From contig CM044868.1 of NCBI GenBank assembly GCA_024500155.1, forward strand, positions 33,777,665-33,841,664: DNA of 64,000 bases. The letters are read 5' to 3'. The translations under genes were made by a program, and so were the position numbers. The notes under the pieces are model-generated. The model had not been told where the DNA came from and did not search any database. It saw nothing but the letters and a program-made list of their open reading frames with translations. Shown here piece after piece: positions 22,571-33,930 of the stretch (position 1 is the stretch's first letter; each line of letters begins with the position of its first letter). This DNA comes from Chenopodium formosanum. Taxonomy: Eukaryota; Streptophyta; Magnoliopsida; Caryophyllales; Amaranthaceae.

Positions 22571-23740
22571 GAGAAGGATCATCTCTCCAAAATGACAAGT
22601 GGGAGGAAAATCAAACTCGACGAAGTTCGAGAGGACGAGCAACAAGGACAAGTTGACAATCAAAGTGCTCACGAAGCATCTGTTGACATTGATTAAAGTC
22701 AAAATATGCAAAGTCAAACTGACAATGCAAATGCTCAGTCCATCACCCTACGTAGGTCAACTCGGCCAAGATCTCAACTTGACAGATATCTCAGTATTGT
22801 ATTAACCGAAGATTAGGACATCCTAGTAGTGGATGGAGATAAGCCGGCAACCTACAAGCAAGCTATGACGAGCCCCGACTCTGCAAAATGGCAAGAGGCC
22901 ATGAAATCCGAAATGGACTCCATGTTTGAAAATCAAGTATGGGACTTTGTTGTTTTACCCATAGGTTACACACCTATCGGATGTAAATGGATTTTCAAGA
23001 TGAAAACCGACAAAGATGGAAATGTATTCATTTACAAAGCAAGGCTTGTAGCAAAAGGTTACAGGCAAATTCACGGCGTTGATTATGATGAAACCTTTTC
23101 TCCAGTAGCTATGCTTAAGTCCGTTCGAATTCTTCTAGCAATTGCTGCATATTACAATTATGAAATATGGCAGATAGACGTCAAAACCGCCTTTCTCAAT
23201 GGAATTTTGGATGAAACTGTGTACATGACACAGCCTGAAGGTTTTGTCGACCCGAACAATCCTAAGAAGGTATGCAAGGTTAAGAAGTCCATTTATGGAT
23301 TAAAGCAAGCAAGCAGAAGTTAGAATCTGCGATTTGATGAAGCCATCAGTAAGTTTGGTTTTATCAAGAATCCAGATGAGTCTTGTGTTTACAAGTAGAT
23401 CAGTGGGAGTGACATCGCCTTCCTAGTCTTATATGTCGATGACATTTTGCTCATTGGAAATAGCATTATGTTGTTATAGTCTATAAAGGCTTGGCTCGGG
23501 AAATGTTTTTCAATGAAAGACTTGGGAGAGGCTCAGTACATACTAGGCATCAAGATCTATAGGGATAGATCAAAGAGGATGATAAGATTAAGTCAAAGTA
23601 CTTACATCGATAAGGTACTAGCTTGATTCTAAATGGAAGGAGCCAAGAGAAGGCACCTACCCATGTCACATGGCATAACCTTAAGCATGAAGTAGTGTCC
23701 AAAGACAACTGATGAGCGAGAAAGGATGAGTCGTATTCCA
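22571..23740 (+). pseudogene. copia reverse transcriptase, decayed
   Basis: A linker rich in polar residues (22600-22810) leads into the copia RT. WQEAMKSEMDSMFENQVWD starts near 22889, and GCKWIFKMKTDKDGNVFIYKA and WQIDVKTAFLNG follow, the latter holding the first catalytic Asp. The YVDD box is at 23432-23443 (LYVDDILLIGN). Stops include the TAG near 23322, another near 23398 and a TAA-like break near 23480, so the enzyme is dead although all key motifs can still be read. Confidence 0.88.
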
Positions 23741-24422
23741 TATGCTTCGCTTATTGGATCGATCATGTATGCCATGTTATGTACTAGGCCCGGATGTATC
23801 ATATGCCTTGAGTGCTACGAGCCGATACCAATTAAACCTAGGAGAGGCGCATTGGACTGCGGCCAAAAATATTCTTAAGTACCTAAAAAGGAACAAGGAT
23901 AAATTCCGGGTCTATGGCGGTAAAGATGAATTGGTTGTTGAGATATATACGGACGCAAGCTTCCTGATAGACAGAGACGACTCCAAGTTACAATCCGGAT
24001 ACATATTATGTCTCAATGGAGGAGCGTTTAGTTGGAAGAGTGCAAAGCAAAGCACAACCGCTCATTCTACAACTGAAGCCGAGTACTTAGCAACGTATGA
24101 GGCAGCCAAGGAGGCAGTTTAGATTCGCAAGTTCATTGATGAACTTGGTGTTGTACCCTCCATTAAGGGTCCAATAGACCTCCATTGTGGCAACAATGGA
24201 GCTATTGCTCAGGCTAGAGAGCCACCAGAACATCAGAAGGTCAAACATGTCAAGAGGCGATTTCACATGATTCGAGAATGGAAGACAGAGGGTGAAATCA
24301 GAATTTGCAAAGTGGTAACGGATGACAATGTAGCCGATCCACTTACTAAACCCTTGTCTCAAGTGAAGCACAACAAAAACATTAAGGCAATGGGAATCAA
24401 GCATGTCGCAAACTGGCTTTGA
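23741..24422 (+). pseudogene. copia RNase H and end of pol
   Basis: One frame from 23742 to the TGA at 24420-24422, broken by TAG at 24120. Catalytic Asp and Glu positions can be seen in IYTDASF, STTEAEYLA and DLHCGNNGAI (where DN is expected, GN is found), and the tail VADPLTKPL is the standard copia ending. RNase H removes the RNA template after reverse transcription. The tail ends 876 bases before the 3' LTR. Confidence 0.87.
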
Positions 24423-25298
24423 TTTCCATATTATAGTGTTTTAATTAAATTTTGGACAATGTTAATGTAAAGCACTATGATGAACCATTCAGTTTTTGGA
24501 GTAATTAAAATTTCTCATGCAATTTAATTCACTCTGTCTCTATTTAATTGTGGTTTAGAATTAAATAATGAGTCCATTCGATTTTAATAAATATTCAAAA
24601 TAGGGTATCAAGTCAATGACTTGGATAAAGAAACACCTATTAAGTGAACATTGAATATTTTAATCGAAAATTATCCCTAATCAAGGTCATATTTTTTGTG
24701 GACGATTAATGACCATTAGAGATTAGTGTGTAGTATGATTTATAGCACCGTTTCTTGTGCTATGAGGTTATAAATCATTTGCACAGGTATTGGTTTAGAA
24801 CCATACTGGATTGACCTATAATAATACTTTAAGAGATTTAAAATCGTCATAAGTATTTTTCTCATTATTACTATCGGAACTCTTTTCCTTGACCATGAGT
24901 AGTGGGAGGTCACTTGTTTGAGTACTAGTCCGCTTTGGTATCCGCCAAACGTCTGCCGTAACTGGGGATTATAACGACAGATATCGGGCGGCTAGGTCCT
25001 CTTAGTAAGAGAAGCTACATTATAAGACTTGAAATGTCCCCCTACTAACAATAGGGAACATGTCTTGTTGTTTACAAGGCCTCTCGAAGAGCGAGACTGT
25101 GAAAATGCATGGTCGTGCTCAGATGGATTTTAGAAATCATCTGCTTATTAACAGTCAAACTCGGATTTCGATAAATACTTCTGGACGTAACAGAGATGAC
25201 GAGTAATCTTACTCTGTAGTTCATGAAGAGACATGAAGAGACATAGGAAAAGGGCTATACACTAAATGCACACTTGTCCAGAAGGACAAGTGGGAGAT
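24423..25298 (+). other. 3' untranslated region and polypurine tract of the copia element
   Basis: No gene. The region is conserved with 16040-16641 plus 26461-26686 (copy A) and 31920-32725 (copy B), for example AAAATTATCCCTAATC and GGCGGCTAGGTCCTCT. The polypurine tract AAGTGGGAGAT at 25288-25298 abuts the LTR. A short inverted pair CTTGTCC...GGACAAG lies just before it (25273-25290). Confidence 0.75.
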
Positions 25299-26460
25299 TG
25301 AAAGGAATGGTGTCCTTCGAACAAATGTATTATTCTGATAGCAGGTTCAGAATTATTAGAAAGCTAATATATTTAGTAAGGTCAAGTGATCGGAATGCCT
25401 TGGTGGAGGCCGCTTCCGATTAGTAATATTAATATAATTAATATTACATCTTAATCTTGACTGAACCCTTTGGGTCACACCCAAGCAAAATATACGAACC
25501 GACTCGACGAATTAATTTGGAAGAAATTAATTCGTTGCCCGAGTGTTAAATATTTAGACGTTGGTAATTCGAGCTTGGAGCGTCGAAATCGATCGTCGGA
25601 AGTCGAGTCAAAAATAATAAAAAGACGAGACGCGCAAAAAAATAATAAATCGACCATATTCCCAAAATAGCCCTAGCATTGGAGTGCCCTGAGCATCCGA
25701 ATGCTAAGGGTAAAAATGTCCAAGCATAGGTGGCTAGCAAGCGCACCAAGCCGAGCCTAGCATGGCTGGCTAGGTGCGTGCTAGCGCACCGTGCTAGCAA
25801 CCACGCACAGCAGCAGCGAGTAGCCGCGTGCACGTGGTGCGTGCAGCAGCTAGCTGCCGCAAGCTAGGCGTGCTAGCGGCGCATGCACTAGCAGCCACGC
25901 TCAATAGCAAGCCCGCACCAAGTGTGTGGCTTGCGCGAACAGCAGCAGCCCGCATCTTGGTGCGGGGCTGGGCTAGGGCTGGGCTCGTGGCTGGGATCGT
26001 GGCTGGGCCATAAGGCCGGTCACTCTGGGGAAGGTTGAGGAATATGGGAGCAAGTGGGTAAGGACATGTGGCGCAAGGAGAGTATTGAGTGGGGAGCAAG
26101 TATGGAGATTTGGAGTAAAGTACTTGAGTGGGAGTTAGAAAGAGCATTCCATATTTTGGGAAAAACTCTTAAACTCCAATAACACTTGGGTTTTGGTCGG
26201 ACCTTGCTAACTCCAAGGTAGCGGACCTAAAAAGTCGTGTTCGTCCTTTGTGCATGGATACCGTTGGAGGCACGACATTTGCGGTGCTCAAGGGTTTCAA
26301 GTAAGAGCCCGTTTTGAGAGGGCGAAGCTCGCTTCAAGGGTATGATTCGTTCTTCCTTTTCTTGTGCTTATTTATTTATGCTTTATGGTTTTATTAATTA
26401 CGAGTGGTTCCTTGGGTCGAGATTGTTTCCACGGTTAGTCGGACTCACCAAACCCCAACA
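25299..26460 (+). repeat. 3' LTR of the copia element, promoter deleted
   Basis: TGAAAGGAAT...CCCCAACA, aligned to the 5' LTR except for a ~181-bp gap at about 26106. The segment equivalent to 17418-17598, which includes the TATA box at 17581, is missing. The GC island at 25735-25990 is retained but differs in its words. Confidence 0.87.
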
Positions 26461-26686
26461 TACAAGGCCTCTCGTAGAGCGAGACTGTAAAAATGCATGG
26501 CCGTGCTCGGATGAATTTTAGAAATCATCTGTTTATTGACAGTAAGACTCGGAATCGAGAAACACTTATGGGCGTAATAAGGATGACGAAATAATCTTAC
26601 CTTATAGTTCATGAAGAGACATGAAGAAACATAGGAAATGGGCTATACACTAAATGCTCACTTGTCCGGAAGGACAAGTAGGAGAT
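26461..26686 (+). mobile_element. Non-coding copia derivative, copy A, fragment 4
   Basis: Begins with the right TACAA duplication and continues copy A's 3' untranslated region (GGCCTCTCGTAGAGCGAGACTG). It ends in CAAGTAGGAGAT, a polypurine tract joined to the next LTR. Confidence 0.8.
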
Positions 26687-27798
26687 TGAAAGGAATGGTT
26701 TCCTTCGAACAAGTGTATTATTCTGATAGCTGGTTCAAAACTATTAGAAAGCTAATTTATGGAGTAAGGTGAAGTGATCGGAATGCCTGGGTGGAGGCCG
26801 CTTCCAATCAGTAACATTAATGTATAATTAATATTACAACTTAATCTTGACTGAACCCTTTGGGTCACACCCTAGCAAATATACGAACCGACTCGACGAA
26901 TTAATGCAGAAGAAATTGATTCGTCGCCCGAGTGTTAAATATTTAGACGTCGGAAATTCGAGCTTAGAGCGTAGAAACCGAGCGTCGAAAGTCGAGTAAA
27001 AAATAGTAAAAGACGAGACATGAAAATAATAATAAATCAACAAGACCAACATACCCCTAGCATCGGAATGCCCCGAGCAAACCGAGTGCTAGGGGCATTT
27101 GGTAGAGCATGGTGGCTAGCATGCGCACCAAGCCGAGCTTAGGCTGACTGGTGTGTGCTAGCGCACCAATGCTAGCCTCGCAACGCTATGCACAATGGCG
27201 CCATTTAAGAGGAGGTTTGAGGGGTGTGTCGGCCGGTTTTTGGAGAGGGAGTGGGGAACAAGTTTGGTCCCCCCCCCCCTCCAAATGGTCCTCACCTAAC
27301 CTCTCTCATGAGCTTACCAATTGTGTATTTATTACTAGTTTAATTATTAATTTTATTTTAGCTTTAAAATAAAATGGAAAAATCAAATTCTCCCACGTTG
27401 ATGGGAGATCATTTTCACTCTTTTGTTTTCCCTATAAATACCGAAGTTGGGGTATTTGGAAAATCACTTGAGTGAGAGTTGAAAAAGGCATCACCATTGT
27501 GAAAACCTTTAAACACATTTAATCACTTGGGTTTTGGTCGGACTTTGCTAACTCCAAGGTAGCGGACCTAAAAAGTTGGTGTTCGTCCTTTGTGGGTGGA
27601 TATCGTTGGAGGCTCGGTATTTTCGGAGCTAAATCTTTCAAGTAAGAGCCCATTAGGTCAGGCGAAGCACGCGTCAAAGGTAAATTCCGATTTTATCCTT
27701 TTATGTTTATTTGTTATGCTTTATGGTTTTATTAATTGCGAGCGTTTCTTTGGGTTAGGGTCGTTTCCGCGATAAGTTGGACTTACCAAACTCTAACA
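26687..27798 (+). repeat. copia LTR shared by copies A and B
   Basis: TGAAAGGAATGG...CTAACA, 1,112 bp. TATA box TATAAATA at 27433-27440. The GC island is short here (27055-27200) and ends in an 11-C run at 27269-27279. It has a polypurine tract on its left and leader-type sequence on its right, so it serves as 3' LTR of copy A and 5' LTR of copy B. Confidence 0.82.
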
Positions 27799-30700
27799 AA
27801 ATGAGGGTGATGGTGGGCGACGCCTAAGCGAGGTACCATCACTACTCCAAGGAACGTAAGGCACACCGGGTGTGCATGTTGGTTTTGGTTTTACTCAACG
27901 ATATGAGTGATGGAGTCCATACATGTCGTGGTAAAAGAGATATATCATCATGACGCATGAGATGCGACGATTATCTAACCAAGCTAAGAGTGGCTTGGAG
28001 CCATTAGCAAAGAATTGTTTACCTTGGGGTATCAAGTGGTAGGACAAGCAAAAGCATGCCTAATTACTCGTTGATCCCTTGGATCTTGGAATCGCCTTAT
28101 TCTCGCCAAATAGGGACAATTTTATGCGTGAATATGAAGTTTAATAAGATTGAAGTTTGCATGAATGCTCTTAAATTTCAAACTTATTATATTCTTGATA
28201 AAGTGGTTATACTTTGCTCTTATATTTATAGTATACTGAATCAAATAATATTGTTTCTGTGATTGGTAAAGGAATTCTTTGAGGATAGTTCTCAAAGAAA
28301 GGAAAAGCATTCTAAAATACAATTCTCATAAATGACATTTATAACAAAGTCCGAAAGGAAGGTTGGACACCATGTATCCAAAATACTAGGTTGTTTGGAT
28401 AAAACATGAAATATTGAGTTGCAAACTCAAATTGTCAATATTTGACAACCAATGTATCTTTTTTCTTCATAAATAAATGAGAAGGACTCGTTGATGTTGT
28501 AATTCAAGTGTGAATTGAAAGAAAAGATATAACTTTATTTTACGGCGCACTAGGTGCCTGATTATGCAAGCTTAGAATGAATCAAGGAGAGCTACATAAG
28601 TTCTAAGGTAGTATCCTTTGTTTAAAGACCTTTTAAGCAAAAGGATGGAACAAGTAATGATTATTATTATGTTCCATAATCAGCAATTGATCCGTTTACA
28701 CACGGAACGACTCACACTCAAAGCAATGAGCAGTAGTTGCAAATTTATTTGAATGGAATGGTTGTCTAAACCATGAGTCAAGAATGCTTGATTATAGACA
28801 AACATTTTCTTAACATGATAAACTTGCAAAAGCTCAAAGTCATGGGCATGATTTACGTTTCGAACATCTTTAGCAATGTCATATCAACAAGAACGTACTG
28901 AAGGCTCTATTAGATAGGCTCTTGATAGTTGATCTATTTTGAATCGTTCTAAGACAAGCAAGTCTTACTTGTTGAAACCGACAAAGTAAAGAGCTATTGC
29001 TGTTAGTATAGACAATTGTCTCTGAAAGCTAAAGAGGATTCATTTATTTCAACGTTTCACAAAGAATTTGAAAGATTACGGATATATTCATAAAATGTGA
29101 ACAAACTTGACCTGAATAGTTCAAGATTTCAGTGAAGTACATTATCGACTTGGCAAGATATCAAAACGTCTAGACTAGATCGAACGATGTTTGCTTGATC
29201 CAAGCGTGACCATCTCAAAGTTATAAATGAAATTTTTTTCATAAACAACTTCACAATAATTATGGTATGTCCTCATGGAGAGCTCGATGTCATTAGAAAA
29301 TGACTCGATTGATGATGGTTCACAACCCTTCCTATAAAGGTCTTAAAGATTTGCATAAATGACTAATGTTACACTAAACAAAATGTTAAAGTTAAGAAAG
29401 GACTCCATATTTAGTTATGGATAGAAATAACTTCTAAAAGTCTTTTCAAGTACATGTCTAATGCTCTTAGTCTTAGTGGGAGCTCATAGGCTAAGTGGGA
29501 GCTAAGTGACTCAATGGGAGTTCACCGACTAAGTGAAACTAGGTGGCTCAGTGGGAGCTAAATGGCTTAATAAAGACTAAGATAGCTCAAGTGGGAGCTA
29601 ACTGTTTGTTTCACAACAAAGTTCCAACAAAAGACAATATACATGTCTCTTTGTAAGCATTCAAGTAAGACTATGGGCATTACCTCCACAACCTAATTGA
29701 GAACATATTGTTTGTTTCTCTAAGTGGTGTCTTTCTGGAAAGTTACACATTTTCAAAACGAAAAGTGGGAGGAAAATGAACTCGATGACCATCGAGCTTG
29801 ATCTTAGCAACAAACTAAAACTGAGAGTAATGAGAATCGCGGAAGACCTTAAAAGGACTTCATGAGAATGCTTGATCAAGAATACTCAGAAGGACTTTAC
29901 AAGTGCCTTAAAAGAGAATTCATTACTCACAAAACATCAGAAATGTTGGAGTAAGATCTACATAATAAAAGGGCTTTGGAAGCTCCTTGAAACTCAGTGT
30001 TTAATGCAATTGCCCGGTATAGGTACTGAATTCACCAAAGGTTTGGATGGTATCCTATAAATTTCTATTAATTTAGAAATAAACCTAAAACTTACAAGCA
30101 TACTATTTACTATTAATAGTAAAGGAATAATGTATTGTAAGATAGCTACGACAAATCCAAATTCTTAATAATGGTTAGAAGCTATGAAAATAAAAAACAG
30201 ACCCCATGTTTGAAAGTCATGGTTGAAACTTGATTAATTTGCATGAAAGGTGAATGACCCATCGATTGCAAATAAGTTTTTAAGTAGAAAACTAACAAAT
30301 CTGGAAATTTATATGCATACATAGCTACATTGGTTGAAAAAGATATAATTAAATTCACGGAGTTGATTTTAACACAAACCCATTCACCAATCGGTATGCT
30401 AAATTCTTTTCGCGATTGATCTAGCAAAATTGAACATATGACATTTGGAAAAATAGGTACAAAACCGCCTTCCCAAAATATGATTTTGGAAGTGACTATA
30501 TGATAGTCTAAGGGTTTTGAAAATATAAATAATAATAGATTTAAAATCAAGCTCACGGAATCCGTCATGGGATTAAATGAAGCATTGCATATAGGAATTG
30601 GAACATGTTTTCTCATAGAAATAAAAGGGGATCGGCTTATGGAGAAACATAGAAATTCTGATGAATAAGAAGTGTAGTGGGAGCAAAAGTAAAGGTCCAA

Positions 30701-32725
30701 CGAGAAGTTTACAAACTCTATTGTGAAATAACTATCAAATGCTAAATGTTTAGATTTAAAAGTATTATGACAATGGACCAAGCTAAAGGCGATACTTAGT
30801 ATGTATACTTATTGAGAATTAAGTTCTATAGTATAGAATTAATTAAATGTTTAAACGAATAAAGGAATTTACCATATTAAACATGAAGGACTTTGAAAGG
30901 CTTTCGACCCATATGTATAAAACTAAGTAAATGTTTGGACTAAGTATAAGCTAGGCTAAATACTAAGTCAAATAAGAAAGACTCTAGTAAGGGAGTTTCA
31001 ACCATATCACATAGTGAACAATTTAGCAAAAACTCACTGAAACTAAATGACCTAAAATGTCAAATTGATGGGATAAAGATTTAGAATCATTCTACAATTA
31101 AATCTATCATGTAAAGCTATGATATGGAATCGTCACACGACTTACTTGCTTAGAGCATGTGAAGTACGTATATAATACCAATCAACTTGAATCTAAGTAT
31201 TAGATTATAGTCAAGAACATCCAAAACACTTGGATGAGTTAGAGGATGAGTTCTTGACGCATGGAAACAAATATAATTTGAGCATTGATAATGCAAGAAG
31301 AAAACCTTAAATAAGAATGAAATCCTTAAAAAGGAAGCCATTTGTAAGCACAAGCTAAGAAGCGTCGTGGCTTGAGAAATGGTAACATGGATGTGCATCC
31401 ATGTATAATGTGCGGAAATTTAAGGTAAATTTCCATGATCACAAGTGATTAGGGTATTCAAAACCATTGTGAGCCGTTGGGAGTGAAACCCAAGCAAGAC
31501 ATCATCAAGAAGTCTACTAAAGTATATGATGAGAATATTGTTGCATTAAAAAAGCAATAATAAGGAAGATTTTAAATGGAAAGTTCGTTGTTGAAGGTTG
31601 ATGATTGTAGGTTGTCAAGCTGAAGGTCACAAATCATGAAAAATGAGTGGGAGCCATTGCTTGGACAATAAATCCTAAATCACATGTAATCCATTAACAC
31701 TATAAAAATTTTATGTTCTTATTATGGAAATTGTGGATAATGAAGATGCTAAGATTTGCAAAGTAATTATAACTAAACCGTTGCAATACGTGAGCGACCA
31801 CATTCACAAATTGCGTGAAAGAAATCAAGCATATTAGATAGGGGTGTGATTTCTATAAATGTTTTATGAAGAGTACTACTCTTAAAACATTTAGGAAAAC
31901 AATTTATAATAAGATAAAACATTTAGAAGTTTCATAGTGGAATACAATTTTTCTTAATATTCCACAAAACTATTTAATTGTGGTTTAGAATTAAATAATG
32001 AGTCCCATTTTAAAGAATATTCAAAATAGGGTATCAAGAAAATGTCTTGGATAAGGAAACACTTATTAAGTGAATATTGAATATTTTAGTCGAAAATTAT
32101 CCCTAATCAAGGTCATTTATTCATTGGACGATTAATGACCAATGGAGATTAGTGTGTAGTGTGATTTATAGAACCATTATTTGTGCTATGAGGACATAAA
32201 TCATTTGCACAAGTATTGGTTTAGAACAATAATGGATCGACCTATGAGAATACTTTAAGAGATTCAAAATTGTCATAAGTATATTTCTCATTATTGCTAT
32301 CGAAACTCTTTTCCTTGACCACGAGTATTGTGAGGTCTCTTGTTTGAGGACTAGTCCGTTTTTGATGTCGGTCAAACGTCTGCCATAATTGGGGATTATA
32401 ACGACGGCTATTAGGCGGCTAGGTCCTCTTAGTAAGTGAAGCTACATTACAAGACTTGGAATGTCCCCCTACTAATAATAGGGAACATGTTGTGTTGTTT
32501 ACAAGGCCTCTCGAAGAGCGAGACTTTGAAAATGCATGATCGTGCTAAGATGTATTTTAGAAATCATTTGCCTATTGACAGTCAAACTCTAATTTCGAGA
32601 AACACTTCTGGACGTAATAGGAATGACAAATAGTCTTACCCTATAGTTCTTGAAGAGACATGAAGAGACATTAAAAAGGGGCTATACACAGAAAGCTCAC
32701 TTGTCCGGAAGGACAAGTAGAAGAT
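27799..32725 (+). mobile_element. Non-coding copia derivative, copy B, internal region
   Basis: About 4.9 kb without any credible ORF. It starts with sequence equal to 20083-20440 of the copia leader, so the primer site and ~2.1 kb of leader are missing. From ~28530 it runs parallel to copy A. Weak pol homology can be followed from 29640 (integrase end) through 30447 (reverse transcriptase, CAAAACCGCCTTCC) to 31680 (RNase H). It ends in the family's 3' untranslated region. The frames at 30182-30781 (minus) and others are chance. Confidence 0.75.
29470..29602 (+). repeat. GTGGGAGCT-type short tandem array (copy B)
   Basis: About six units related to CTAAGTGGGAGCTAAGTGACTC, the uninterrupted counterpart of 1160-1256 plus 3557-3592 plus 13796. 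It supplies the empty-site sequence for the two insertions in copy A. Confidence 0.65.
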
Positions 32726-33930
32726 TAAAAGGAATGGTGTCCTTCGAACAAGTATATTATTCATAAAGTGGGTTTAGTATTATTAAAAAGCTAATATATT
32801 TAGTAAGGTCAAGTGATCGAAATGTCAAGGTGGATGCTGGTTACGACAAATAATATTAATGCATAATTAATATTCCAACTTAATCTTGACTGAACCCTTT
32901 GGGTCAAACCCAAGAAATAAACGAACATACACGACAAATTAATTCGGAAGAATTAATGAGTTGCCCAAGTAATAAATATTTAGACTTCGGAAATTCGAGC
33001 TTCGAGCGTCGAAACCGAGCGTCGAAGAATCTTATATGTCGAGCAAAGATTTAGGATTTGGCGAGACGGGAAAGTGCTTCAAGTAACAAGTAAAATCCTA
33101 ACCGCACGAAAGGCTAGGATAGCACGCCCAATAGGAGTGTGCCACATGGAAGCACACATGGAAAAACGCCATGTGGCAGCACGCGTGGCAGCCACCGAGT
33201 GGTAACTGCCACATTGGCAGCATGCCACGTTGGAAGCGTTCCACGTTAAAGCGCCCCATGGTTGCAGCACGTATGGCAAGGGCCCGTGGACCCGGGTGAC
33301 GGGTCATGGATACGGACCAAAAGAAAATGGCCCAACCGAACCCAACTTGGGACTCTAGGTTGGGTGACACATGGTTAGTTCACAATGCATGTGAAATGCA
33401 TTGGGGACCATGTGATAAAGTGGTCCTCACCTAACCATGTGACACTTGTTACTTGTTCCTTGGTTTATTTAAGTAAGGATTGAATTCATTAATCTTTCCA
33501 TGTGGGATCTTTTTGTGAAAAAGTCCCACATTGAAAGATTAGAGTATTCATAAGCTATCCTTCCTTATAAATAGCCAGAGCATGTCTTGAGAATTATTTG
33601 CTTCAGTAGGAGTTCAATAGGGAATTGCATTTGCAAAAACCCTTAAACTTATATAATAATCCGGTTTTGGTCGGGCCTCACAAACCTCGAGGCAACAAAC
33701 CTAAAATTCGGAAGTCGCTTTTTGCGGGTGGATTTCCGTCGAAGGCTCTCTTGTTTTCGGGTCTAAGCTTTCAAGTAAGTGCCCATTCGGTCGGGCGAAG
33801 CACACGTCAAAGGTATATTTCCTTTTTTTCCCTTTGTGATTATTTTATGTTTTAGTGATATTAATTATTGCAACCGTGATCCTTGGCTCAGCTTTATTTC
33901 CGCAGTGAGTCGGACTCACCAAATCGCAAC
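32726..33930 (+). repeat. copia LTR at the right end of copy B
   Basis: About 1.2 kb. The first dinucleotide has decayed (TTAAAAGG for TGAAAGG) and the end reads TCGCAAC. TATA box TATAAATA at 33566-33573. Its GC island (33110-33300) is made of GGCAGCA and CCACGT words, quite unlike the GCTAGC words of its relatives, while the flanking LTR is conserved. No TG...CA duplication can be tested because the left end of the compound lies outside the window. Confidence 0.8.

Larger units (their letters stand above)
16642..26460 (+). mobile_element. Ty1/copia retrotransposon with decayed gag-pol
   Basis: A 9.8 kb element with LTRs of 1,311 and 1,162 bp, flanked by the perfect duplication TACAA. Gene order is gag, protease, integrase, reverse transcriptase, RNase H, which defines the copia superfamily. 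The coding region has many stops and frameshifts. The LTRs differ by about 6% over their first 220 bases by eye, so the insertion is not recent. It entered the 3' untranslated region of copy A, a non-coding relative of itself. Confidence 0.9.

Noticed and set aside
30182..30781. 199-codon minus-strand ORF
   Set aside because: It lies in the non-coding copia derivative, the related stretch in copy A does not keep it open over its length, and it has no recognisable motif.
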